The position numbers were made by a program, and so were the translations under genes. From Bradyrhizobium sp. WBAH42 (GTDB lineage Bacteria > Pseudomonadota > Alphaproteobacteria > Rhizobiales > Xanthobacteraceae), in the NCBI RefSeq assembly GCF_024585265.1, contig NZ_CP036533.1, forward strand, positions 5,031,001-5,095,000: a stretch of 64,000 bases of DNA, given 5' to 3'. This document shows positions 16,545-25,069 of the stretch, piece by piece. The stretch's first letter is position 1. The number at the start of each line of letters is the position of its first letter. The notes beneath the pieces were generated by a model. That model was not told the origin of the DNA. It did not search any database and was given only the letters and a program-made list of their open reading frames with translations.

Positions 16545-17992
16545 ATTTGACAACATTTCCAGGCGGCGGATCGCCCGCCCTGGCCAGGTAGCCACCCAAT
16601 CGTGCAAGCTTGGTGAGATAAAATGCAAGGGTTCCAGGGCGACATCGTCGATGGCTGGCGCCGCTGATGAGTCGATCGAGCAATGCGATCTCGGTATTCG
16701 TCAGTGCGAGCTTCGGTGGCGCGTCCGGGGCGATGCGATTGAGCATGGTGAGCCAGAGGACGCGCCAGCTGAGAATGCAGAAGACCGCCATTAGATTGGC
16801 AAGTCGCTCCGCGGTCCGGAGTTTTGAGTCTTCCGCCTTGCAGCCCGATTTCAGGATCTTGTGGAATACCTCGATCTTCCACCGCATGGCGTACCAGTTG
16901 ATCTTCTCGATTGCTTCGGAGCGACTGCGGACGGCTAGGTCAGTGATGAGCTTCCACTCAATTGGTTTACGGCCCTTTGGCGTACCGCGCTCGGTGGCAT
17001 GGATTATCGTCAGGTCGAGGGGCCGGATAGCGTTTCTGCTTCCCGATGGGCGGTAAGACCACGATCCGCTTGAACTTGATTTCCAGCGCGGCCTTCGTCG
17101 CCTCTCCCTTGTCGTTGCGCACGTCGATGTAATGCAAGCCTTTGACGCTGGTCTCTTCCATCTCGGTTGCGATCGTATGACCGCCATCGCCTGCCAGCCG
17201 ATCGACGCAGGCGCGGACAAGGAAGTGGGCGCCAAGCTCTTGCGTCAGGCAATATAATTCGTAGATGTCGCTTTCGCGGTCGCCGATATGAATGCAACGC
17301 GCCGGCTGTCCGAGCCGCTCGATCGACTGCCTGAGATTGTCGAGCCAGCGAACGCTTTCCTTCTTCTCAATCGGAACGCGGGTCGGGTTGATCTTCTTCT
17401 TGAGCTGCGCCGTGCCTTTGAACTTTTTCCGTGTCCAGAACTTCACCGCCGCCAATCCCAGCGGTAGGCCCTCGACAGTCACGGCGAGACTGGAATGCAT
17501 CAGCATTCCACCGACCGTGTGATGGCGCCAACGGCCGTCCTTGTCCCGGCCGCTGTTGACGCTCTTGGTCAGGCCAATAGCGCTCGTGTTCGCGCGCTGG
17601 TAGGAGAATTCCGTAGTGTCCTGAATAAGGAGGATCGGGCCTCTACAGTCATCGTAACGCGCGCGGGTGGCGGCGAAGTGACCGCTGAGGATGTCGGCTT
17701 CCTCCACGCGATCATTGGCGAAGAAGCGGTAGGCCGCTTTCGTGTTCGCCCAGTCCTGGCACGCGAACGGTATGCTCCCGCCCATGCCGTCACCAATTTG
17801 CTTCAACAGCTCGCTAAATCGTTGACCGAGACGGGCATCCTTGAACGCTGTCTTGTCGATCTCGCGCTCCGTCCAATGTTCGACGGCACTTTCATCACCA
17901 TCATCCGGGCCGGCCGACCAACGACACGTCGTTCCGCTTGAACACATCAAGGCACCTCGCCGTCGCGATTCAGGTGCCCGACAATGAATCAC
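16545..17992 (-). pseudogene. IS4-family transposase, frameshifted and 3'-truncated
   Basis: The first frame (16967-17992) carries the N-terminus (WTEREIDKTAFKDARLGQRF) and catalytic Asp residues in PILLIQDTTEFSY and CIHIGDRESDIYEL. A one-base insertion in a C run near 17020 shifts to the second frame. That frame has the Y-2-R-3-E-6-K signature (INWYAMRWKIEVFHKILKSG) and continues to GDPPPGNVVKW, where similarity to the family ends (about 16545). All three catalytic residues are present but split between frames. It is a dead element. Confidence 0.85.
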
Positions 17993-18133
17993 AAGCGATT
18001 CATCCGATTCAAGATTTTTCGATTAGGACTATCGCAATCGAATCAAGCATTTGTGGGTAATTGAAAGACGACGAAGACCGCCTAATTGACGTATGCGCGC
18101 GGGCACAGTGAGCTCTATGATCGGTTGGGAAGG

Positions 18134-18410
18134 TCAGGCGGCCTGCTGATCGGCGGGCTTATCGGCTTGGCGCTGGAGCTTCCATTCCCAGGGCAGTAGT
18201 TCGTGCAGGCGCGGTGCGGGAAGATCGGCGATCCGGGCGAGGACGTCGGCGAGCCAGGCTTTAGGATCGACGTCGTTGAGGCGACAGGTTGCGATCATCG
18301 TCAGCATGATGGCGGCACGGTCGGCACCACGCTGGCCGCCGGCGAAGGTCCAGTTGCACCCGCCAGGGCAATGCCTCTCAATGCGCGCTCAGCGCAATTG
18401 TTAAAGGGCA
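18134..18410 (-). pseudogene. IS66 TnpC C-terminal fragment
   Basis: The minus strand encodes NNCAERALRGIAL, then (after a local frame change near 18350) RGADRAAIMLTMIATCRLND, DPKAWLADVLARIADLP and LHELLPWEWKLQRQ. It is closely similar to the end of the IS66 at 29666-30064, so both come from the same subfamily. The likely element end (GTAATTGAAAGACGACG) is near 18057. Confidence 0.75.
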
Positions 18411-18638
18411 TGATGTTTTCAGCGCTCAAACCCGGTGGAGAGGACAGGTCGTCCGGATTAGTCTGTCCAAGCCGGGATAGGGGCGCTGGAGCACGAAACG
18501 GTGGCAGGCCGCCATGACCATGAGCTGTGAGCTCGCTTTGTTACTTGGCCGCCCCTACGACTTGCCCGGCTGCGCTGCGAGCGCGGATCCGTAGATGTCG
18601 TGCAAGCCACTGGCTCCTGAGACAAAGGAGAACCAAGC

Positions 18639-19850
18639 ATGCAAATCGTCGGCATGGACATCCACCGATCCTTCGCCCAGGTGGCGATCCTGGAGGACGG
18701 AAGAATAATCCGACAGCTCCGCGTTGATCTCGTCCACGATCGGCTTGTCGCCTTTGCCAAGGACACTCAGCCTCGAGGATGAGGTGGTCATCGAGGTAAC
18801 GGGCAACAGCGCGGCGGTCGAACGTATTCTGCGCCCGCACGTTAAGCGCGTCGCGGTCGCCAATCCGAGGCTCGTTCGGGCGATCGCCTATGCGCGAGTC
18901 AAAACGGACAAGGTCGATGCTGGGACCCTGGCAAAGTTGCATGCTGCTGGCTTCTTACCGGAGGTCTGGGTTGCTGACGAGGACACCTACAGCCGCCGGC
19001 GCCAGATGGCCGAGCGCGCTGGCGTCTTGGCGCAGATCATCCGGATTAAAGGACGCATGAAGGCTATCCTGCATGCCAACCTCATCCCGCCCTACAAAGG
19101 CTATCTCTTCGGCAAGCGCGGACAGCATTGGCTGGACAGTCTGCCTCTTCCATCGGAGGAGCGTGCAATGCTCCGGCGTCTGATCGCGGAACTCGAACGC
19201 GTGACGAAGCAACTGTCGGAGATCGACAAAGTCGTGGCCCAGCAGGCTCTGGACGATCCACGGGCTCTCAAGCTGATGACGATCCCCGGCGTGAGTTCGG
19301 TTGTCGCATCGAGTATACTGGCCTCCATCGGCGACATCGCACGCTTCCCGGCGCCGGATAAGCTCAGCACCTATTTCGGGTTGACTCCGCGGGTTCGGCG
19401 TCAGGCGAGCACCCGGCACGGCATGGCCGGATCTCGAAACAGGCAACCGTGACGCCCGAATGCTGGTTGAGGCGGCGTGGTCGGCCAAGACGGCGCCGGG
19501 GCCGCTGCGGGCCTTCTTCACCGTATGCAGAAGAAGCATGGGCCTGGAGTCGCGGCCGTCGCTACGGCACGTAAGCTCGCAGTGATGATCTGGCACGTCC
19601 TGACGACCGGGAAAGATTATGCTTACGCACGACCGGCGTTCACGGCGATGAAACTCCGGAAGGTGGCTCTGAAGGCTGGGGCTCCCCGTGCCTACGGCAA
19701 GGCTGGCCCGGGCCGGGACTATTGGATCAAGGAAATCCGCGAACGGGAAGCTGGTTACGTCGCACGCGTCGAGCAGGCCTACGAACGCATGGTGGCGGCC
19801 TGGAAGGAAAAAACCAAAAAAAGTTGCTACGAACTGAAGGTAAGGACTTC
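18639..19850 (+). pseudogene. IS110-family transposase with several frameshifts
   Basis: The start ATG at 18639 gives MQIVGMDIHRSFAQVAIL and a frame that ends at 18782. An extra base near 18762 leads into the long second frame (18724-19452). This has VKTDKVDAGTLAKLHAAGFL (DEDD region) and IPGVSSVVASSILASIGDIA. Lost and shifted bases near 19440 and 19530 then lead to RMQKKHGPGVAAVATARKL and WIKEIREREAGYVARVEQAY. At least three lesions are present, so it is long dead. It lies between two pieces of IS66 and may have inserted there. Confidence 0.82.
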
Positions 19851-19865
19851 TCAACACCATCCGCC

Positions 19866-20290
19866 GACATGCAAAGTCGTCCGACATCAAGGAAGCGGCT
19901 AAATGCATCCCATCGGCTGAGGCAATAATTGATCGCTTTGGTCGTGTCATTGTTCCTGGAGAGCTTGGCGCGCTGCTCGCGCAACCACGCCTCCAGCTCG
20001 ACGATGAGAGGGCGGCCGCGCTCCTGGCGCACACGCAAACGCTCCTGCGGAGCAAGGCCGTTGATCTCGCGCTCGATGGCGAACAGGACATCGATGCGCT
20101 TGACCGCCTCGGCCGCGATCGGCGCCTTGCTGAGCTGCGCGAGATCAAAGAACTTGCGCCTGCCATGCGCCCAGCACGCGGCCTCGATGATCGGGCCACC
20201 CTTGCGATTGGCCTCATAGAGCCTGCCGAAGCCGGCGTAGGCCCGCCGGCGGGGCTGGGCCGGCAAACGGACGGTCGTCGCGCACATAAT
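19866..20290 (-). pseudogene. IS66 TnpC internal fragment
   Basis: The minus strand reads YVRDDRPFAGPAPPA, then after a deletion AYAGFGRLYEANRKGGPIIE, ACWAHGRRKFFDLAQLSKAP, IEREINGLAPQERLRVRQER and DAFSRFLDVGRLCMS. This is the central DDE part of IS66 TnpC. It is bounded by IS110 copies on both sides and lies in the same orientation as the C-terminal fragment at 18134-18410. Confidence 0.78.
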
Positions 20291-20348
20291 GAGATGGACG
20301 GTCACCGCCCTGATAAGCTGCAAAGAGCCACCAGAAGGAGAGCGAGCT

Positions 20349-21353
20349 ATGGCTATGATGACAATCGGGCTTGATATCTCGAAGAGCTGGTTTCAAATCC
20401 ACTGGATTACGGCGGATGGAGAAATTATCCGCAAAAAACTCGCCCGCGGGAAGGTTCTCGATTTCTTTTCACGGCTTCCAAGTTGCCTCGTTGGTCTTGA
20501 GGCTTGCGGCAGCGCTCATCATTGGGCTCGCGAACTGATAAAGCTTGGACACAGAGCCCGTCTTATGCCGGCCCGTTACGTAAGAGCCTATGTGAAAACA
20601 AATAAGCACGATGCTGCTGATGCAGAAGCGTGCTGGGAAGCCGTCCAACGGCCTGCCATGCGTTTTGTCCACGTAAAAAGTGCGGAACAACAGGGAATTT
20701 TAATGCTACATCGCACGCGTGATTTGCTTACTCGACAGCGCACGGGCGCGATAAATGCACTGCGCGGTCATTTGGGCGAGCTGGGGATTGTGACCGGAAA
20801 GGGAAAAGCAAACGCGAGAGAGCTCATGGCACTTGTCGACGTTGACGATCGCATTCCACAAAGCGCACGCCGCGCCCTCTCAATCCTTGTCGATCAGATC
20901 AACGAGCTTGAGCTAAATATTGAAAGCTACGAGAAGATGATCCTCGCAACCGCGAGAGACAACGAGGTTTGTCGCCGTCTCATGAAGGTGGCGGGCATTG
21001 GCCCATTTGCCGCCACCGCCTTGGCGGCGTCTGTCGATCATCCACAACATTTCGCTTCCGCAAGGCATTTCGCCGCCTGGCTTGGATTATTACCGAAGCA
21101 GCATTCAACCGGGGCTAAGGAGCGTTTGGGTGGCATCAGTAAGCGCGGCGACGGATATATTCGCACATTGTTGATACACGGCGCCAGAGCAGCCGTTCAT
21201 CGCGTCCGTATCCATCAGGTCACAAATACCTGGATAACAGAGTTGCTAGGCAGACGTCCCTTCAACGTCGTGACGGTGGCGCTTGCTCACAAAACTGCCC
21301 GGATCGCTTGGGCGATCATGGCCAATGGTGAAGAGTACCGCGCGCGAGCATAA
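20349..21353 (+). CDS. IS110-family transposase, intact
   Basis: 334 residues from an ATG at 20349 with an AGGAGAGCGAG ribosome site; the frame is open 20 codons further upstream. The N-terminal DEDD/RuvC-like domain shows IGLDISKSWFQIHWI, LVGLEACGSAHHWA and VKTNKHDAADAEACWEAVQR. The C-terminal transposase_20 domain shows MKVAGIGPFAATALAASVDH and LGLLPKQHSTGAKERLGGIS, with the family Ser in RGDGYIRTLLIHGAR. All four acidic positions appear present. It is the only uninterrupted IS110 in the window and its AT-richer codon usage differs from its neighbours. IS110 elements use bridge RNA encoded in their non-coding ends; that RNA was not identified here. Confidence 0.9.
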   Translation: MAMMTIGLDISKSWFQIHWITADGEIIRKKLARGKVLDFFSRLPSCLVGLEACGSAHHWARELIKLGHRARLMPARYVRAYVKTNKHDAADAEACWEAVQRPAMRFVHVKSAEQQGILMLHRTRDLLTRQRTGAINALRGHLGELGIVTGKGKANARELMALVDVDDRIPQSARRALSILVDQINELELNIESYEKMILATARDNEVCRRLMKVAGIGPFAATALAASVDHPQHFASARHFAAWLGLLPKQHSTGAKERLGGISKRGDGYIRTLLIHGARAAVHRVRIHQVTNTWITELLGRRPFNVVTVALAHKTARIAWAIMANGEEYRARA

Positions 21354-21653
21354 GTCGAGCACGGTTCCGTTTGCGAGGGCAAAAACAGAGTGATGGCCAC
21401 CGGTCGGACCGGGGTCGGCTAAGCCCGTTGGACCTATCGAGCTTCAGAGCTCGTCAACGTAATTGGGCGCCGATCCGCGGATCTCATCAAGGCTCGTGGC
21501 ATCGCCAAAGCCGGATAGATAGCTGCAGAGGCGCGGTCGTGAGCGTTGAAGCTAACGGTCGGGAATACCCGAACGGATAGGCGTCCAAGAGACGAATGAA
21601 AATGAACCCGCCGATGAACCGTCGTAACGTGGAAATCGTCGTCAAAACCAGAG

Positions 21654-22690
21654 GTGTGTCGTCCCTCTGGGATGAGCCCGCCGGAAGCCTGATGACCGGG
21701 CGAGCGGCGACCGGCGTTGAGGGGGCGTGAATCGGATGCAGGCGCTCCCGCGGAACTGCAGGAACCAGTCGCTCCGATGGAAAGGGAGAAGCACAAGCGG
21801 AGAAGACCGCGAGGCGAGATTACCGACGCGGAGCACTGGGAGGGACCGATCCGTATTAGCGAAGGCCCGTAATGGGGCCGGAGCGAAGGGATTGGATCAG
21901 GTGGGCTGGCCATCGTCGCAACTGACAACAGGAGGACGACAGTGAACCAGCCGGGCAAACCGTTCAACATTGACAAGAGAGAGGTGTACGAAGCATATCT
22001 GCAGGTGCGATCCAATGGTGGCGCAGCCGGTGTCGACGGAGTGACGATTGAGCAGTTCGAGTCCGACTTGAAGAGCAATCTCTACAAGAGTTGGAATCGA
22101 ATGAGCTCAGGCGCTTACTTCCCGCCGCCTATTCGCGCCGTCTCCATTCCAAAGAAGAGTGGCGGCCAAAGGATCCTCCGGGTGCCCACTGTGGCAGACC
22201 GCGTGGCACAGACGGTTGTCCAAACAACTGATTGAGCCGGCTCTCGACGCAATCTTTCTGGCGGATACTTATGGCTACAGACCCGGTAAATCGGCTCTCG
22301 ATGCCGTAGGCGTGACGCGACAGCGGTGCTGGAAATACGATTGGGTTCTGGAGTTCGACATCAAGGGACTGTTCGACAATATCGACCGCGAGCTTCTGCT
22401 GCGGGCCGTCCGGAAACATGTGACGTGCGCATGGGCGCTGCTCTACATTGAAAGATGGCTGACAGCGCCGATGGTGCAAGAGGATGGAACGATAATCGAG
22501 CGAAGCCGCGGTACCCCACAAGGGGGCGTGGTGAGCCCGATCCTCGCCAACCTCTTCATGCACTATGCATTTGATCTCTGGATGGCACGGATGTTCCCCG
22601 ATCTCAGGTGGTGTCGGTATGCGGATGACGGGTTGGTACATTGTCGGAATGAGATGGAGGCGCAAAGCGTGGCTTCTGCAGCACACTGTC
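21654..22690 (+). mobile_element. Group II intron remnant (5' part)
   Basis: A GTGTG-type intron 5' end is possible at 21654. It is followed by about 290 bases rich in paired GA and CG motifs and then by the maturase frame. No domain V hairpin was found after the maturase, and the maturase itself fades after its YADD motif, so the 3' part of the intron is missing. Confidence 0.55.
21942..22690 (+). pseudogene. ltrA: Group II intron reverse transcriptase/maturase, frameshifted and truncated
   Basis: The frame from 21942 (GTG start, GGAGGACGAC ribosome site) encodes MNQPGKPFNIDKREVYEAYL, GGAAGVDGVTIEQFESDL and PPPIRAVSIPKKSGGQRI. A duplicated C at about 22220 shifts into the next frame, which continues LIEPALDAIFLADTYGYRPG, DWVLEFDIKGLFDNIDRELL and GTPQGGVVSPILANLF. 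The catalytic RYADDGLVHCRNE follows. After about 22690 the sequence breaks up through more shifts, so the thumb/X and DNA-binding domains are lost. It would be inactive. Confidence 0.85.
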
Positions 22691-23742
22691 ATCTGCGTGG
22701 ATGCGAGCTCGTCCGGAGACTTTTGGATGAGGAAGCTGCAGGCTTCATCCAATGTGGCAGCCTCCGGCGTGCCAACAATAGAGGGAGACGCATTGCGCAT
22801 CCTCAAAAAACGCGGCGCGTTGCAAATCTGCCCCATGCTCCGTGGAGCGGCGGCAGGATCTTCGTTCGCGCTTTGAGGTGCAATCCAAGCACAGAGAAAA
22901 CGGCAACGGCCAATCGCGCATAAGAAAATCTCACGTCCTGAGAACGATCAAGTTAATCGCAGCCAAAGGCTGTCCACCGGAAAGAGAGAGCAGCTTCGCC
23001 CTCCGCAAGTGCCCGGGTGGTTGGCTAAGGCACGAGGGGGATGTCCTTTACGGCTGTGACTCTGGCTAACGCCCACGTGGCGAGGGCGTGGTGTTGTTGC
23101 ATGGCGATCCTTGTCATTTTGGACAGGCACGCCCCGCTCTGAGTTGGGCGCATGATCGCATGCCTAACGACAAAGACCAAAGCTATACAGCGACGATACG
23201 ATGTTCGCCCTGGCATCTACCGCGACTGCAAAGCAGCGACCGATGAGTGATGAGAGTGTCAAGAGAATTCCACGAGCGGCGGCCCGCCTCGTGATGTTTG
23301 CCTCTATGTGAGCGCGGTCAGCAAACAAGCCCACCTCAACGGCCGGCCGGGCTTCTCTTTGATCATTGCGATGATTAGCAGGATAGAAACCCGCCGCACG
23401 CATCGCGCTGATCAAGCCAAACAACTGCGCTTGCTAACTAAATGCCTGATGGAGTACAGCTTCGTCTCCTCAAGCGCCAAGGAATTTCTAAGGTACTTTG
23501 GGGCCCGCCTAATCGGGCGGGATCGCAGGATCGGCCAGTTCGCGCATATTTGGCGGTGGCATTTTCGGCCTTTGGTTTCTCACAAGAAAGTGGCTTTCCC
23601 GAGCCGTATATCACCCGCCCGACGGGCCCTCACTCCAGACGCAGCGGCATTGTCACCAACCAATCCTGATAGGTGCGTCGCGGGCCTCTTCGAAGACACG
23701 ATGCGACGCGAATGTAAGGCTGGCTGCGTGGGGTAAGAGAGA
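22691..23742. other. About 1 kb without a recognisable gene
   Basis: Frames are short on both strands (the longest about 140 codons, in compositionally poor sequence). A short plus-strand frame at 23191 and a minus-strand frame at 23164-23424 (GLFADRAHIEANITRRAAA) may be insertion-sequence scraps. I cannot assign them. Confidence 0.3.
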
Positions 23743-24573
23743 ATGATTGATAGACGCGTGCTTTGGTTCGGTCTCGGGCTAGGGGGCTGTGTCGGCTTCA
23801 CTCTATGGCTGGTTTTGACTGCCGGCCTGGCTGCTAAGGGCGATGGCGCCCGTGCGGATGACAACTCTCAGATCGACAAGGTTAGATCAACTTGGCGAGC
23901 GCAGGATGGTGAGACGGCGGAGGAAATCTTTGCCAAGGTCTCGACGGTAGCCCACTTCGTTCCTAGGGGATGGGAGGTTGGCCGAAAGACGGACACTGGC
24001 GAGCTCGTCATCTTTTCATGGGCCAAACACCGGTCGGATAAAAAGAAGGACGAATATACGGTCACTTGGGAGGTGGCCCCCGATGGCACAATGAGACTTG
24101 TGGCTCCGCATGCGAAACCGATGGAACTAGGCTGGCAGGCGTTCGCACTTTCGCTTGTTGCTGACGAGGTGGCGAACAACGAAAGGGGCGTGAACCGTCG
24201 CTTTCTGCATGATCCCGCTAACTTCAACTTCGTGACGACGGCGCAGGGAAAGCTGGGCGATCTTCTGCGGCGCGGCCGCTGTAGGATCGGCGAGCCGGTT
24301 GGAGTGGACTATTCGCCGAAGGTAGATGAGCAGCAAACCACCGAGGGGGACCTGTGGCACGTCGAGCTTTCGGTCGACTGCAATATTCCCGGACCTAGTT
24401 ATTTTACCCGTCACGGAGTCATCATTTTCGAGAAGCGCGAAGGTCAGGATTGGGAGCCGCAATCCTTCTTTGCCAGGCTTATCGACACGTCTGCACCCGG
24501 CTCTTGGTTTGGGCCTGCAGACCCGAAAGACCAGGAAGCATTCGAGCCGGCTCGAAAGACATTTGCAAAATGA
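23743..24573 (+). CDS. Membrane-anchored or exported hypothetical protein
   Basis: 276 residues. An N-terminal hydrophobic segment (LWFGLGLGGCVGFTLWLVLT, residues ~7-27) acts as a signal anchor or signal peptide. The remainder is soluble and polar, with FVPRGWEVGRKTDTGELVIF, YTVTWEVAPDGTMRLVAPHA and WHVELSVDCNIPGPSYFTRH, suggesting a periplasmic beta-rich domain. The start ATG has GAGAGA upstream. No family is recognised. It is intact among degraded elements and close to an effector gene, so a symbiosis-related role is possible, but nothing in the sequence shows it. Confidence 0.65.
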   Translation: MIDRRVLWFGLGLGGCVGFTLWLVLTAGLAAKGDGARADDNSQIDKVRSTWRAQDGETAEEIFAKVSTVAHFVPRGWEVGRKTDTGELVIFSWAKHRSDKKKDEYTVTWEVAPDGTMRLVAPHAKPMELGWQAFALSLVADEVANNERGVNRRFLHDPANFNFVTTAQGKLGDLLRRGRCRIGEPVGVDYSPKVDEQQTTEGDLWHVELSVDCNIPGPSYFTRHGVIIFEKREGQDWEPQSFFARLIDTSAPGSWFGPADPKDQEAFEPARKTFAK

Positions 24574-25005
24574 ACGCAGCAAACCAGCTCTCGGTGCGGG
24601 CCGTCGATCATGGATAGCGAAGGCGAACAGATCGATGATGCTGATACGTGCCATCGCGCGCACAGAGAACGAGCACGGAGAGCGTGTCATCAGGTAGCTC
24701 GTACCTCGCCCCTGCAGGCGGTAAATCATGGATGCACTGGTGAGTAAGCCGACCGTGGAAACATGGCCCGTTGACCGTTCAGGGCCTACGAGCGCAATTC
24801 GCGCCGGCATCGTTTTTGTCGGCCCGCTGGCCGAGGACAAGCGAGAGGGGCGGCAACCTATAGGCCGCGCGAGGCACGGCCAGAGGGAGCCAGGATGCAC
24901 CTCTAGAGGCCCGCCCCTCAAACCTACGGTGAGGGCCATTTCGAGCCATAAGGTGCCATACGGCAAGCCGAGCAACATCCTGCCGCGCGGCTCTACGTGG
25001 GCCTA
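24574..25005. other. Spacer upstream of the NopD-like effector
   Basis: No supported gene. A minus-strand frame (24127-24978) overlaps the preceding gene and is its antisense shadow for most of its length. Confidence 0.3.
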
Positions 25006-25024
25006 GTCAGCTTTTCGAAAGCTC
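25006..25024 (+). promoter_or_regulatory. tts-box (TtsI binding site)
   Basis: GTCAGCTTTTCGAAAGCTC is an exact match to the rhizobial tts-box core. It lies 45 bases before the start of the C48-protease effector, the distance expected for a TtsI-activated promoter. Confidence 0.88.
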
Positions 25025-25069
25025 GCGCAGACTAGAGTCTGCTCAGGTGATCTTGGACGTGAGGCTAGC

